Positions 7,004 to 15,003 of a DNA stretch of 30,593 nucleotides are shown here, piece by piece. Both the position numbers and the translations under genes were made by a program. Origin of the DNA: Gammaproteobacteria bacterium (GTDB taxonomy: Bacteria; Pseudomonadota; Gammaproteobacteria; Competibacterales; Competibacteraceae); assembly GCA_020047885.1 (NCBI GenBank), contig JAIFNF010000294.1, forward strand, positions 5,942 through 36,534. The letters run 5' to 3'. The notes beneath the pieces are model-generated. The model ran no database searches. It was not told the origin of the DNA and saw only the letters and a program-made list of their open reading frames with translations. Position 1 is the stretch's first letter; every line of letters starts with the position of its first letter.

Positions 7004-8317
7004 TTACAACGTTTTAATAAACACTTTGGAGCGGCGCTGCCAGTTATACATCATCTGTTTACGCACCGGCAGATCAGCGACTTCTGCCGGTTCAAAACCG
7101 CGTTCGCGGAACCAGTGGGCAGTGCGGGTCGTCAGCACGAACAGCCGGTTCAGCCCCTGATTCCGCGCCTGGCGCTCAATGAACCGCAGCAGCGCATCTG
7201 CCCGGCCACTGTTGCGATAACCCGGATGCACGGCCACACAGGCCAGTTCGCCGAGTCGTTCCTCCGGGAAGGGGTAGAGCGCGGAACAACCAATGATCGT
7301 GCCGTCGCGTTCCAGCAAGCTGAACCGGTCAATTTCCATTTCCAGCCGCTCCCGCGACCGGCGCACCAGCGTCCCGTCCTCCTCCAGCGGCCGGATCAAT
7401 TCCAGCAACCCGCCAATATCGTCAATCGCGGCAGGCCGCAGTCCTTCGTAAATATCGGCGGTGATCAGCGTGCCCACCCCATCGCGGGTGAACAGTTCCA
7501 GTAGCAAAGCGCCATTGACCTGCCGACTCAGGAGGTGGACACGGCGCACCCCGGCCTGACAGGCGCGTAACGCCTGTTGAAGGTGGCGGGTGGTTTCTTC
7601 GGGCAGATCGCGGCGTTCGGCCAGCAAGTGCTGGGCGTCGCTGGGGCTGAGTTCGCGGATCGGTCGCCCGGTGGTGGTATCGCAAAGCGTCGCGCTTTCA
7701 CTCAGCACCAGCAGTTTGTCCGCCCGCAACGCCATAGCGGCGGCAGTCGCCACGTCTTCGGCGCTGACGTTGAAAATTTCCCCGGTTGGGGAATAGCCCA
7801 GCGGCGACAGCAGCACAATGGCGTCCTGATCCAGCCACAGGCGCATGGCTCGGTCATCAACGCGCCGCACTTCGCCGGTAAAACCGTAATCGACGCCATC
7901 ACGCACCCCGAGCGGGCGGGCAGTGATCAGATTCCCAGAGACCACCCGCAAGCGCGCACCCTGCATCGGCGAATTAGCGACACCCATGGACAACCGCGAT
8001 TCAATCCGAATCCGCAGTCGCCCTACGGCTTGTTTAATCAACGGTAAATCCTCAGCTTCGGTGATGCGCAGACCCTGAGCGTAGCGTGGTTCACGACCGG
8101 CCTCCTGCAGGCGCGCCTCGATCTGCTGGCGTGCACCGTGAATCAGCACCAGGCGAATGCCGAGACTGTGCAGCAGGGCGAGGTCGTGAGTCAGGCTGGA
8201 GAAGCTGTCCGCCTCAACCGCGGCACCGCCAAACAACACCACAAAGGTTTTGCCGCGATGGGCATTGATGTACGGTCCGGCCTGGCGGAACCATTGAACA
8301 AAGGGATCAGAGTGCAT
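7004..8317 (-). CDS. argA: amino-acid N-acetyltransferase (N-acetylglutamate synthase)
   Basis: A 437-residue two-domain enzyme. The N-terminal amino-acid-kinase-like domain has FVVLFGGAAVEADSF, then LVLIHGARQQIEARL and VVSGNLITARPLGV. The C-terminal GNAT domain begins near residue 295 and contains GELACVAVHPGYRNSGRADALL as the acetyl-CoA loop. It ends with LTTRTAHWFRERGFEP. This is the classical fused ArgA that makes N-acetylglutamate, the first step of arginine synthesis. ArgA enzymes are usually inhibited by arginine, which is family knowledge. It is transcribed away from the HiPIP gene, with cpdA downstream. argE is also in the window, but not adjacent. Confidence 0.95.
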   Translation of the reverse strand: MHSDPFVQWFRQAGPYINAHRGKTFVVLFGGAAVEADSFSSLTHDLALLHSLGIRLVLIHGARQQIEARLQEAGREPRYAQGLRITEAEDLPLIKQAVGRLRIRIESRLSMGVANSPMQGARLRVVSGNLITARPLGVRDGVDYGFTGEVRRVDDRAMRLWLDQDAIVLLSPLGYSPTGEIFNVSAEDVATAAAMALRADKLLVLSESATLCDTTTGRPIRELSPSDAQHLLAERRDLPEETTRHLQQALRACQAGVRRVHLLSRQVNGALLLELFTRDGVGTLITADIYEGLRPAAIDDIGGLLELIRPLEEDGTLVRRSRERLEMEIDRFSLLERDGTIIGCSALYPFPEERLGELACVAVHPGYRNSGRADALLRFIERQARNQGLNRLFVLTTRTAHWFRERGFEPAEVADLPVRKQMMYNWQRRSKVFIKTL

Positions 8318-8404
8318 GGCTTTTTTAACGTTGTGCTGGTTGGCATGGCATCCGGCGACGCCAGCAGATATTTTCCTTTACGGACATTGTGGAATCTCAA
8401 TGAT

Positions 8405-8427
8405 GGGCTGACAGCCCGTGATATGAT
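8405..8427 (+). promoter_or_regulatory. possible extended -10 promoter with adjacent palindrome for the HiPIP gene
   Basis: TGATATGAT (8419-8427) fits an extended -10 element (TGn-TATGAT) 68 bases before the HiPIP ATG. No good -35 is present at 17 bases. Immediately upstream is the perfect palindrome GGGCT-GAC-AGCCC (8405-8417), placed where a regulator could overlap the promoter. The palindrome is seen directly; operator function is inference. Confidence 0.35.
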
Positions 8428-8494
8428 TTTGCCGTTCGCCTGGGTTCAACCGAGCGGACATCAATCCCGATAACAACTTTATGAGGAAACCGCC

Positions 8495-8818
8495 ATGGAT
8501 CATCCTGACAACAGCCGTCGTCGTTTTATCACACTGACCGCGATGGGTCTGGCTGCCGCGCCGTTCGCTAATGCCCTGCTCACCGGAACCGCCAGCGCCG
8601 CCGATCCAATCAGTGAGACCGATCCGCAGGCGATAGCGCTGAAATATAAGGCCGACGCGACCAAGGCCGCGGAGCGTAAGGATGCGACGGCGTTGTGCAG
8701 CAACTGCAATTTCTATACGGGTAAAGCGGGTGAAGCCAGTGGTCCCTGTGCATTGTTCCAAGGCAAGTTGGTCATGGCCAATGGCTGGTGTAGCGCCTGG
8801 GCCAAGAAGCCCGCGTAA
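8495..8818 (+). CDS. hip: high-potential iron-sulfur protein, Tat-exported
   Basis: A 107-residue periplasmic [4Fe-4S] electron carrier. The N-terminus has the twin-arginine motif SRRRFIT followed by a hydrophobic stretch and a likely cleavage after TASA (residue 35), as expected for a cofactor-bearing Tat substrate. Cys68, Cys71, Cys85 and Cys99 give the HiPIP spacing C-x2-C-x13-C-x13-C, and the end GWCSAW is typical. HiPIPs shuttle electrons from cytochrome bc1 to a reaction centre or terminal oxidase in gammaproteobacteria and purple bacteria. The cbb3-oxidase maturation genes later in the window would be a plausible downstream partner. A GAGGA ribosome site lies eight bases before the ATG. 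The gene stands alone and is divergent from argA. Confidence 0.95.
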   Translation: MDHPDNSRRRFITLTAMGLAAAPFANALLTGTASAADPISETDPQAIALKYKADATKAAERKDATALCSNCNFYTGKAGEASGPCALFQGKLVMANGWCSAWAKKPA

Positions 8819-8858
8819 GGCCCTCACCCCCAACCCCTCTCCCATGGGGAGAGGGGAG
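8819..8858. repeat. GC-rich palindromic repeat, family A
   Basis: A CACCCCCAACCCCTCTCCC arm is followed by ATGGGGAGAGGGGAG, so CCCCTCTCCC pairs with GGGGAGAGGGG. It matches 27428-27467 at about 37 of 39 positions. It lies between the converging stops of the HiPIP gene and the ATP-grasp gene, where its hairpin could act as a bidirectional transcription barrier, although no T-run follows. Confidence 0.75.
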
Positions 8859-8889
8859 TACGATTTGCCGCCGACTGCTGATCTCTCCC

Positions 8890-10371
8890 TCACTTCCCCC
8901 GCTTGCGATCCAGCCGCCAAACGAAATCTTCAATGATCTTCTGGTAAAGCGTTTCCTTGAGTACGGCATCTTCAACGCCGCTGTCGACGTTGGGGTTGTC
9001 GTTGATTTCGATGACCACCACGCCCTTGGCGGTTTGCTTCAAATCAACGCCGTAGAAGCCGTTGCCGATCAGATTAGCGGCTTTGGCGGCGGTTTTGACC
9101 ACAATCTCCGGCGCATCCTCGATCCGAAAGGTCTTGGCGTCGCCTTCGCGGACGCCGCGCCCCTGACCGGCTTCATGCTGGTAGATTTGCCAGTGTTCCC
9201 CGGACATGAAGTATTGGCAGACAAACAGCGGTGTGCGGTTGAGCATCCCGACCCGCCAGTCAAATTCGGTGTAGAGAAATTCCTGCGCCAGCAGCAGATC
9301 CGACGATTTGAACAATTTACTGGCCATATCCAGCAGTTCAGCGCGGTCGCCGACTTTGAAAACGCCGCGTGAAAACGAACCATCAGGAATTTTCAGGACA
9401 ATCGGGTAGGGGATTTCACTGTCCACTCGTTCCAGATTGTCGCGGCGCACGATGACCGTTTTCGGCGTGCGAATCCGATGCTGCCGCAACAACTCGTCCA
9501 GATAGACCTTGTTGGTGCATTTCAGGATGGAGTTGGGATCATCGATGACCACCATCCCTTCGCTTTCGGCCTTTTTGGCGAACTGGTAGGTGTAGTGGTC
9601 GATGCCGGTGGTTTCGCGGATCAACAGGGCGTCAAATTCCGCCAACCGGCCGTAATCTTTCTTCTCGATCAACTCGACATTGACCCCGCCTTCCCGCCCG
9701 GCTTTGACGAATTGTTGTAGCGCTTTGGTATTGGAGGGCGGCATCGCTTCCTTGGGGTTGTGCAGAATCGCTAGGTCGTAACGGTAGTTATTGCGCGCCC
9801 GGGGTTGCCGCCAGCGTCGGCTCAGATAGGTCGCCAGCGCGGCCATAAACAACTCTTCCTGCTCGGCAGACAGCGAGTGCAGATGCAGTGCTTTGAGAGT
9901 GGCGATGCGCCATTTGCCCTGGAGCCGGAATTCCACCCGCAGCATCGGCGAGCGGAAAGCGTCGAACAGTTGCCGAGCGAGTTCCTGCAATTCCTTGACC
10001 GCGCATTGGCCGAAGAAAATATCTAGTTCAAACGCGGTGGCGTTGAAGCCGGGCCGGGGCTTGCCCAGCACCTGTTGGACGTGGTCATCCAGGTCTTCAA
10101 TGTCCAGACTGTAGATCGACTTGCGGCTGAGATCGTTGAGCGTGCGCACGCTGGGAATGACCCGGTGGTGACGGGCTTCGGCCAGCAGCGAGCAGTAATA
10201 GCCCACGCTCAGATAGCGGTAACTGCGGCACAGGTTCAGCACTCGCAGGCTGCGTCCGGCAGAGGAATATTCGGGCTTGGCTAGATAATCCTTGGCGGTG
10301 ACGACGGGCAATTTGGGAAAATGGGGTTTCCAGTCGGTGGGGTTTTCCACCAGAATGAGGTGATCAGCCAT
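8890..10371 (-). CDS. RimK-like ATP-grasp ligase with extra N-terminal domain
   Basis: A 493-residue protein. About the first 200 residues form the RimK-family ATP-grasp N-terminal domain (SAGRSLRVLNLCRSYRYLSVGYY near residues 35-57). The C-terminal half is an ATP-grasp ligase with IPYPIVLKIPDGSFSRGVFKV as the nucleotide-binding lobe and VVVIEINDNPNVDSGVED as the metal-binding end. Members of this fold join an amino acid to a carboxyl group through an acyl phosphate; the substrate is unknown here. It follows the GNAT/C39-like gene by about 30 bases on the same strand, a pairing that suggests a shared peptide substrate. I chose the ATG at 10371 over an upstream TTG at 10392 because the protein sense begins at MADHLILVENP. 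Confidence 0.82.
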   Translation of the reverse strand: MADHLILVENPTDWKPHFPKLPVVTAKDYLAKPEYSSAGRSLRVLNLCRSYRYLSVGYYCSLLAEARHHRVIPSVRTLNDLSRKSIYSLDIEDLDDHVQQVLGKPRPGFNATAFELDIFFGQCAVKELQELARQLFDAFRSPMLRVEFRLQGKWRIATLKALHLHSLSAEQEELFMAALATYLSRRWRQPRARNNYRYDLAILHNPKEAMPPSNTKALQQFVKAGREGGVNVELIEKKDYGRLAEFDALLIRETTGIDHYTYQFAKKAESEGMVVIDDPNSILKCTNKVYLDELLRQHRIRTPKTVIVRRDNLERVDSEIPYPIVLKIPDGSFSRGVFKVGDRAELLDMASKLFKSSDLLLAQEFLYTEFDWRVGMLNRTPLFVCQYFMSGEHWQIYQHEAGQGRGVREGDAKTFRIEDAPEIVVKTAAKAANLIGNGFYGVDLKQTAKGVVVIEINDNPNVDSGVEDAVLKETLYQKIIEDFVWRLDRKRGK

Positions 10372-10404
10372 CGATTTAAAGCGTCCTGACAAGCGGAAAG
10401 GCCA

Positions 10405-11556
10405 TTACGACACCGGGAGGGTGGGAGGTTCCGAACGGGAGAGGGAAGAACGGTAGAGAATGAGTACGGCTTTTTGCGCGGCCTTGCCGTAGCGCGCCAT
10501 GCGCTGGAATTCACGATGCAAAATGGGCATGTTGACCGAGTCGGTGAGGGTTTCGCCTTTCCCGGCGTCAACCAGTGGATCGTGGACGTAGATGTAATGC
10601 TCATCAAAGCCGGTGACGACCACCCAGTGCGGGAAGCGTTCACCGTAGATGCGGTAGGAACTGATCAGCACCAGCGGAATGCCGCCCGCCTCAAACTTTT
10701 GCCGCAACTCGTCCACGCTCAGACTGCCACGCCGGAAGACGATGGGTAATTGGCCGAGTTCCTCAATCCAGTCTTCCTGCACCAGGCGCATCACTTCCTT
10801 TTTTTCGGGACTGCGCACCGAGTCAACCAGAAACGTTCCGTCTTCATTGACATGGATTTCCAGATCAAAGCCGCGCCGGTAAGCGGATAACGCCAGTCCG
10901 TAGGGACCACAGCCGCCGTGGCCGGAGGTCATAAAGATGGTGGTGGCTTCGCGCCAGAGCCGCAATTCCAGCTTGCGGTTCAATTCCAGCGCCGGGTCCA
11001 GCGCTTTCATGGCCATCATCAGCGTCGCTGGCCCACAGGTAAAATCCAGCGTTTGCGGGTAGTACGGGACTTTAACCCGATCCAGATCGAGTTGCGGCAC
11101 CAGGCGTTTTTCAAAACGCAACGCGGTCATCTGGTCTTCGTAATAACCGAGGACTTCCTTGAACTGCCGGTAGCCGTGGCGGTGAAACAGGTTCAGCGAC
11201 CGGGGATTGTCCTGCCGCACTTCCAGACGCATGGACACACAATCGCGTTCCAATGCCGCCCTTTCCGCGGCTTCCAGCAACCGGTCGCCGATGCGACAAC
11301 GGGCAAAGTCGGGATGCACCGCGATGGAGTACAGCCGGGCCATGGAGGTGCCGCTGGAGAAGAGCAACAGCACATAACCGCGAATCTGCCCACCCTCTTC
11401 TTCAAGCAGGGTGATGGCGTGGCCACGGGTCAACAGGTGGCGAAAGCTGCGGCGGGAGAGGCGGTCGGTATTGAAACAGTGCAGTTCAATGGCCAGCAGA
11501 GCGGGCAGGTCATCGAGAAGGGCTTGGCGCAGCATGGCGATTGACGGCAATTCCAC
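10405..11556 (-). CDS. GNAT acetyltransferase fused to C39-like cysteine peptidase (DUF3335-like)
   Basis: A 383-residue fusion. Residues 1 to about 150 are a RimI-like GNAT domain (SIAVHPDFARCRIGDRLLEAA as the acetyl-CoA loop, then NLFHRHGYRQFKEVLGYY). Residues about 160-365 resemble a peptidase C39-like fold: Cys174 in TLDFTCGPATLMM, His310 in RFPHWVVVTGF and Asp326 in VHDPL would form the catalytic triad. No ABC-transporter domain or membrane segment is attached, unlike bacteriocin exporters. With the next gene (an ATP-grasp ligase) this makes a three-activity module: acetylation, cleavage and ligation. The start is a GTG at 11556; an ATG at 11535 is a fair alternative, as neither has a clear ribosome site. 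Confidence 0.8.
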   Translation of the reverse strand: MELPSIAMLRQALLDDLPALLAIELHCFNTDRLSRRSFRHLLTRGHAITLLEEEGGQIRGYVLLLFSSGTSMARLYSIAVHPDFARCRIGDRLLEAAERAALERDCVSMRLEVRQDNPRSLNLFHRHGYRQFKEVLGYYEDQMTALRFEKRLVPQLDLDRVKVPYYPQTLDFTCGPATLMMAMKALDPALELNRKLELRLWREATTIFMTSGHGGCGPYGLALSAYRRGFDLEIHVNEDGTFLVDSVRSPEKKEVMRLVQEDWIEELGQLPIVFRRGSLSVDELRQKFEAGGIPLVLISSYRIYGERFPHWVVVTGFDEHYIYVHDPLVDAGKGETLTDSVNMPILHREFQRMARYGKAAQKAVLILYRSSLSRSEPPTLPVS

Positions 11557-11689
11557 AGGCAGGGAAACAGCAGCGATGAAACCAGCGGGGATAGGCGAAA
11601 CGGCTTGGGAACGGGGGCAAAGACAAGCACGGGGTACCGATCAATGAATCTTGCTATTATCGCCCGCATCAACCGCTATTGCCAGTGAA

Positions 11690-12060
11690 AATCATCGTCA
11701 ACTACCCCGCCCTAAAGGGCGAGGCTTGTGAAAGCAAGTCTTGAAGTTGACCAGACCCGTCGCGGAGCGAGAGGCCGCGTGAGAAGCGACGAGACCTTAC
11801 TGTGGAATCCGGCGCGAGCCGGTGTGATAGGCACTTCGGAATGCTTCCTCAGTTCCGAACACTGCGGTCGGCAGTTAAACAGGCATACGGGGTACGAAGC
11901 CAGTGCTGCCGCCATGGATGGACTCGAAAGAGTACGAAAACCCACGGATAAGACGGTCGAGGGGAGCGCCCGGCATGAGCGGCTAGTCGGGCTGTGACCA
12001 GGCCCTTACGGGCAGAGTCTTACGACCCGGCAGGTGGAAAGCCTGCACCTATTCAACTTT
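11690..12060 (+). ncRNA. large structured RNA element, likely solo HEARO/IscB omega RNA
   Basis: No convincing reading frame covers this 370-base stretch, but it is full of strong hairpins. GTCAACT (11697-11703) pairs with AGTTGAC (11745-11751) and encloses CGCCC-TAAA-GGGCG (11708-11721) and GCTT-GTGA-AAGC (11724-11735, a GNRA loop). Next come CCGGC-GCGA-GCCGG (11809-11822, GNRA loop), TTCGGAA/TTCCGAA (11835-11859), GCCC-TTAC-GGGC (12002-12013) and GCAGG/CCTGC (12030-12046). The opening hairpin layout and the GATGGCTAAC..CAGGAGAG tail remind me of HEARO RNAs that precede iscB genes, where the bases just 5' of the RNA act as guide. No IscB gene follows; argE does. Family membership rests on recall. 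An IS605-type end or an unnamed RNA is the alternative. Confidence 0.55.
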
Positions 12061-12089
12061 GATGGCTAACAAAACAGGAGAGCGAGAAC

Positions 12090-12182
12090 AGGGGAACGCT
12101 TCGCGTTCCGCGCTATCCCTCCCCGCCCTAACTCGTGCTGAGCGCAGCCGAAGCAAGGACGGGGTCTCTCGCGCAACATCTG
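12090..12182 (+). repeat. two-hairpin dispersed repeat, copy B (leader of argE)
   Basis: Hairpin GGAACGC-TTC-GCGTTCC (12093-12109) is followed by the linker CGCTATCCCTCCCC. A second hairpin closes with CCCCG (12121-12125) and CGGGG (12160-12164), and the tail GGGGTCTCTC leads directly to the argE ATG. It is the counterpart of 5373-5450 in the same orientation relative to its gene. The first stem has a different sequence but keeps the TTC loop, and an insert (TAACTCGTGCTGA region) enlarges the second loop. Confidence 0.6.
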
Positions 12183-13337
12183 ATGACGACCCTTTCGCCT
12201 CTGCTTTTGGAACGCCTTCGCCGACTCATCGCCACCCCTTCGGTCAGCAGCGTATCGCCGCAATTTGACCAGAGTAATCGGCCGGTCATCGATGTACTGG
12301 CCAACTGGCTGGATGACGCCGGGTTCGCCGTGCGCATTGAACCCTTAGCCGGTTATCCCGGCAAGGCGAATCTGATTGCGACTTTAGGCAGCGGTTCCGG
12401 CGGGCTGGTGCTGGCCGGGCATACCGATACGGTGCCGTTCGATGCCGGGCGCTGGCGGTTTGATCCCTTCGGCGGCGTGATTGCCGATGACCGGCTGTAT
12501 GGGCTGGGTTCGGCAGACATGAAGTCTTTTCTGGCGCTGGCGGTGGAAGCCGCACGCGCCTTTAACGCCAGCGATTTGCGTCAGCCGTTGGTGATTCTGG
12601 CGACGGCAGATGAAGAAAGCAGCATGTGCGGCGCGCAGGCGCTGACGGGACCGTTGGGTCGCCATGCGGTGATTGGCGAGCCAACCGGGTTAAAGCCGGT
12701 GCGAATGCACAAGGGCATTCTGATGGAGGCCATTCGGCTGGAGGGGCGTTCCGGCCATTCCAGCAATCCGGCGCTGGGGGTGAATGCGCTGGAGGGGATG
12801 CACGACGTCATCGGCGAGTTGCTGCGCTGGCGCGTGGAATTGCAGGCGCGTTATCGCAATCCGCTGTTTGAAGTCGAGTTTCCGACGCTCAATCTGGGGC
12901 ATATTCACGGCGGCGATAATCCCAACCGGATTTGCGGGGATTGCGAATTGCATATCGATATCCGGCCGTTGCCGGGGATGACGCTGGATGGATTGCGCGA
13001 AGAGTTGCAGGGGCGGTTACAGCAATTGGTCGTTGACCGTGAGTTGCAGTTGAGCTTCCGCCCGCTGTTTCCGGGTATTGATGCGATGGAAACCCCGGAG
13101 ACGGCGGACATTGTCCGAGCGACGGAAGCGCTGACGGGGGCACCGGCGGGCGTGGTGGGATTCGGCACCGAGGGGCCGTATTTGAACGCACTGGGGATGG
13201 AGACGGTGATTCTGGGGCCGGGCAGCGTGGATTGCGCCCATCAGCCGGATGAATTTCTGCCCCTGGCGTCGATTCAGCCGACGATACAGATTTTACGCGG
13301 ACTGATTGAATGCTTTTGCGTAACGCCGTCGCCATGA
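12183..13337 (+). CDS. argE: acetylornithine deacetylase
   Basis: A 384-residue M20-family zinc hydrolase that releases ornithine from N2-acetylornithine in arginine synthesis. Metal and catalytic residues are visible: His80 and Asp82 in LAGHTDTVPFD, Asp112 in GSADMK, and Glu144-Glu145 in TADEESSMCGA. GEPTGLKPVRMHKGI and the dimerisation-domain segment GRSGHSSNPALGVNA follow. I use the ATG at 12183, because the 16 codons available upstream fall inside a two-hairpin repeat and read as low-sense sequence. No clear ribosome site precedes it, unlike cobL, which has the same repeat as leader. The stop overlaps the next gene by ATGA. Confidence 0.92.
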   Translation: MTTLSPLLLERLRRLIATPSVSSVSPQFDQSNRPVIDVLANWLDDAGFAVRIEPLAGYPGKANLIATLGSGSGGLVLAGHTDTVPFDAGRWRFDPFGGVIADDRLYGLGSADMKSFLALAVEAARAFNASDLRQPLVILATADEESSMCGAQALTGPLGRHAVIGEPTGLKPVRMHKGILMEAIRLEGRSGHSSNPALGVNALEGMHDVIGELLRWRVELQARYRNPLFEVEFPTLNLGHIHGGDNPNRICGDCELHIDIRPLPGMTLDGLREELQGRLQQLVVDRELQLSFRPLFPGIDAMETPETADIVRATEALTGAPAGVVGFGTEGPYLNALGMETVILGPGSVDCAHQPDEFLPLASIQPTIQILRGLIECFCVTPSP

Positions 13338-14251
13338 ACAATTTGCCGCTGATTCTCAACGCGCTCGGCCCCATTTTCGCGCTGATTCTGCTGGGCCTCG
13401 GGTTGCGACGATTCGGCTTCCCCGGCGATGCGTTCTGGCCGACCGTGGAGCGCTTCACCTATTTCATCTTATTCCCGGCGTTGCTGGTGCATCGGTTGGC
13501 ACAGTCCCGACTGGGCGATTATGCCGTGTTGCCGGTGGCGTTGATTATTGTCGCAATGTTGTTGACCATGACCGCGCTGGCCTATGCGTTGCGGCCGTGG
13601 CTGAAGGTTGAGGGACCGGCTTTTACCTCTGTCTATCAGGGGGTGATTCGCTTCAACACCTATGTGGGACTGCCGGTCGTGCTGGCGGTATTTCACGCGG
13701 AAGGTGGCACGGTGGCAGCGCTGGTGATGGCGATTATGATTCCCTGCATTAACGTGCTGTGTGTGCTGGTATTGAGTACTCACGGCCATCGCGCCGTTAC
13801 GGTCAGCGTCGTGCTGCGGGGATTGGCGACTAATCCGCTGATTTTGGGCTGTTTGATCGGGATCGGCTTGAGTGTGAGCGGGATCGGGTTGCCATGGGGT
13901 TCGGCGGCAGTGCTGGAGATTCTGGCGCGGGCGGCGTTGCCGTTGGGACTGTTAGCCGTGGGCGCGGGTTTGCGGCTGGATGGGCTGGCGAGACCGGGTT
14001 TGCTGGTCGCCGCCAGTGGGTTGAAATTGCTGGTTCTGCCGGCGCTGGCCGCGTTGTTATGCGTGATCGTGCAACCGGGGCAGATAGAAACGGCGGTGCT
14101 GATTACCTTTGCTGCGTTACCCGGCGCCACCGCGTCCTACATTCTGGCGCGGCAAATGGGCGGGGATGCGCCGTTAATGGCGGCGATTGTCACCGTCGAA
14201 ACGGCGCTGGCGCTGGTCACGTTGCCGATGGTGCTGGTCTGGGTGGTGTGA
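13334..14251 (+). CDS. AEC-family (auxin efflux carrier-like) permease
   Basis: A 305-residue integral inner-membrane protein with about ten hydrophobic segments. It begins NNLPLILNALGPIFALILLG and contains the mid-protein break VIRFNTYVGLPVVLAVF. The C-terminal half includes GLLAVGAGLRLDGL and ITFAALPGATASYILARQMG, both characteristic of the AEC transporter family. Family members carry out efflux of organic acids or similar small anions; the substrate cannot be read from sequence. The ATG at 13334 overlaps the argE stop by four bases, so it is translationally coupled to argE. Export of an arginine-pathway metabolite is a possible but unproven role. Confidence 0.88.
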   Translation: MNNLPLILNALGPIFALILLGLGLRRFGFPGDAFWPTVERFTYFILFPALLVHRLAQSRLGDYAVLPVALIIVAMLLTMTALAYALRPWLKVEGPAFTSVYQGVIRFNTYVGLPVVLAVFHAEGGTVAALVMAIMIPCINVLCVLVLSTHGHRAVTVSVVLRGLATNPLILGCLIGIGLSVSGIGLPWGSAAVLEILARAALPLGLLAVGAGLRLDGLARPGLLVAASGLKLLVLPALAALLCVIVQPGQIETAVLITFAALPGATASYILARQMGGDAPLMAAIVTVETALALVTLPMVLVWVV

Positions 14252-14342
14252 AGCGCTACGGGTTGGGTTGCCGGTCTGACGCCCATCATCGTCTTTCAAC
14301 CGGAGTAGCCGACCTCCCGAACCACCCCGTCGCTTCGCGCCA

Positions 14343-14364
14343 CCCCTCCTTGGCCAAGGAGGGG
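14343..14364. repeat. perfect 22-base palindrome, family B repeat
   Basis: CCCCTCCTTGG is followed directly by its reverse complement. It resembles the family B palindrome inside ccoI (27581-27603), with C-run and G-run arms around a short AT-containing centre. It lies between the AEC permease stop and the next + strand gene. The rest of 14252-14445 shows no gene. Confidence 0.6.
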
Positions 14365-14445
14365 AATTCGGAAGTCTAGCGATCATCAGGAAAGACTATC
14401 TAATCAATGAGCAAGCGCCGCCTGGCGCGATGAAGGAGTGTGATT

Positions 14446-15003
14446 GTGGAAGAGTCCTACGATATCACCCGGAGTCTGTTTTCCGCCAAAGCCAGTGAGA
14501 ATATGCTGGCCTTCGTGGGTTTTAATGCCGCCGATCCGGCGGCGATTGAAGGCATTGAGGGGGTGCTCAAGATAGCGGCCTTTATCCGTCCCGATGGGGG
14601 CGGCTATCTGACGCTGACCTTTATCCTCGATCTGGAGGGCGATGCACGCCGACATGCCGAGTGGCCAGCCCGGTTTCGCCATGTCGATCAGGACGCTTTG
14701 GCGACCCGGCTGGGTCCAGATTTTGAAATGCTGATCGAAGTACCACTCAATCCGTTCGCCGAGTCCACCCAGTTTTATATCGAGGAACTCAATCTGTACT
14801 TTCAGCGACTCGCCGGACACGAGCAACGGTTGCTGGAGGATCGAGTGATCCCAGTACTCAGCCAGCTCCTCGACTTTACCTTTGAGCCGATCGACTGGCT
14901 CGCCAAGATGCCGGGCGATCCATGGCCTTTCGATATTGACCCCCCGGATTGGGCAAAGCTTTCGCTGAAGCAAAAAATCAAGCGGCTACCGAAGCGGAGG
15001 TGA
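14446..15003 (+). CDS. unrecognised conserved-looking protein
   Basis: A 185-residue soluble protein with no signal peptide or membrane segment. It has an alternating strand/helix N-terminal half ([20 protein letters not shown], then [16 protein letters not shown]), an acidic middle with [20 protein letters not shown], and a Trp/Pro-rich tail ending in basic residues ([11 protein letters not shown]). I do not recognise the family and assign no role. Start choice: AAGGAG at 14433-14438 is seven bases before the GTG at 14446 but only one base before the GTG at 14440, so 14446 is preferred. Its last 18 bases overlap the convergent purC 3' end. Confidence 0.7.
   Translation: MEESYDITRSLFSAKASENMLAFVGFNAADPAAIEGIEGVLKIAAFIRPDGGGYLTLTFILDLEGDARRHAEWPARFRHVDQDALATRLGPDFEMLIEVPLNPFAESTQFYIEELNLYFQRLAGHEQRLLEDRVIPVLSQLLDFTFEPIDWLAKMPGDPWPFDIDPPDWAKLSLKQKIKRLPKRR

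Noticed and set aside
8378..8920. 180-codon minus-strand frame across the HiPIP gene
   Set aside because: Antisense to a clear HiPIP gene and partly made of the family A repeat ([17 protein letters not shown] translation).
12135..12182. N-terminal extension of argE
   Set aside because: Lies within the two-hairpin repeat and has no resemblance to ArgE; ATG 12183 fits the family start.
12062..12182. An iscB gene following the omega-RNA-like element
   Set aside because: No RRXRR/RuvC/HNH-like reading frame exists before argE; GATGGCTAAC leads only to a short frame.
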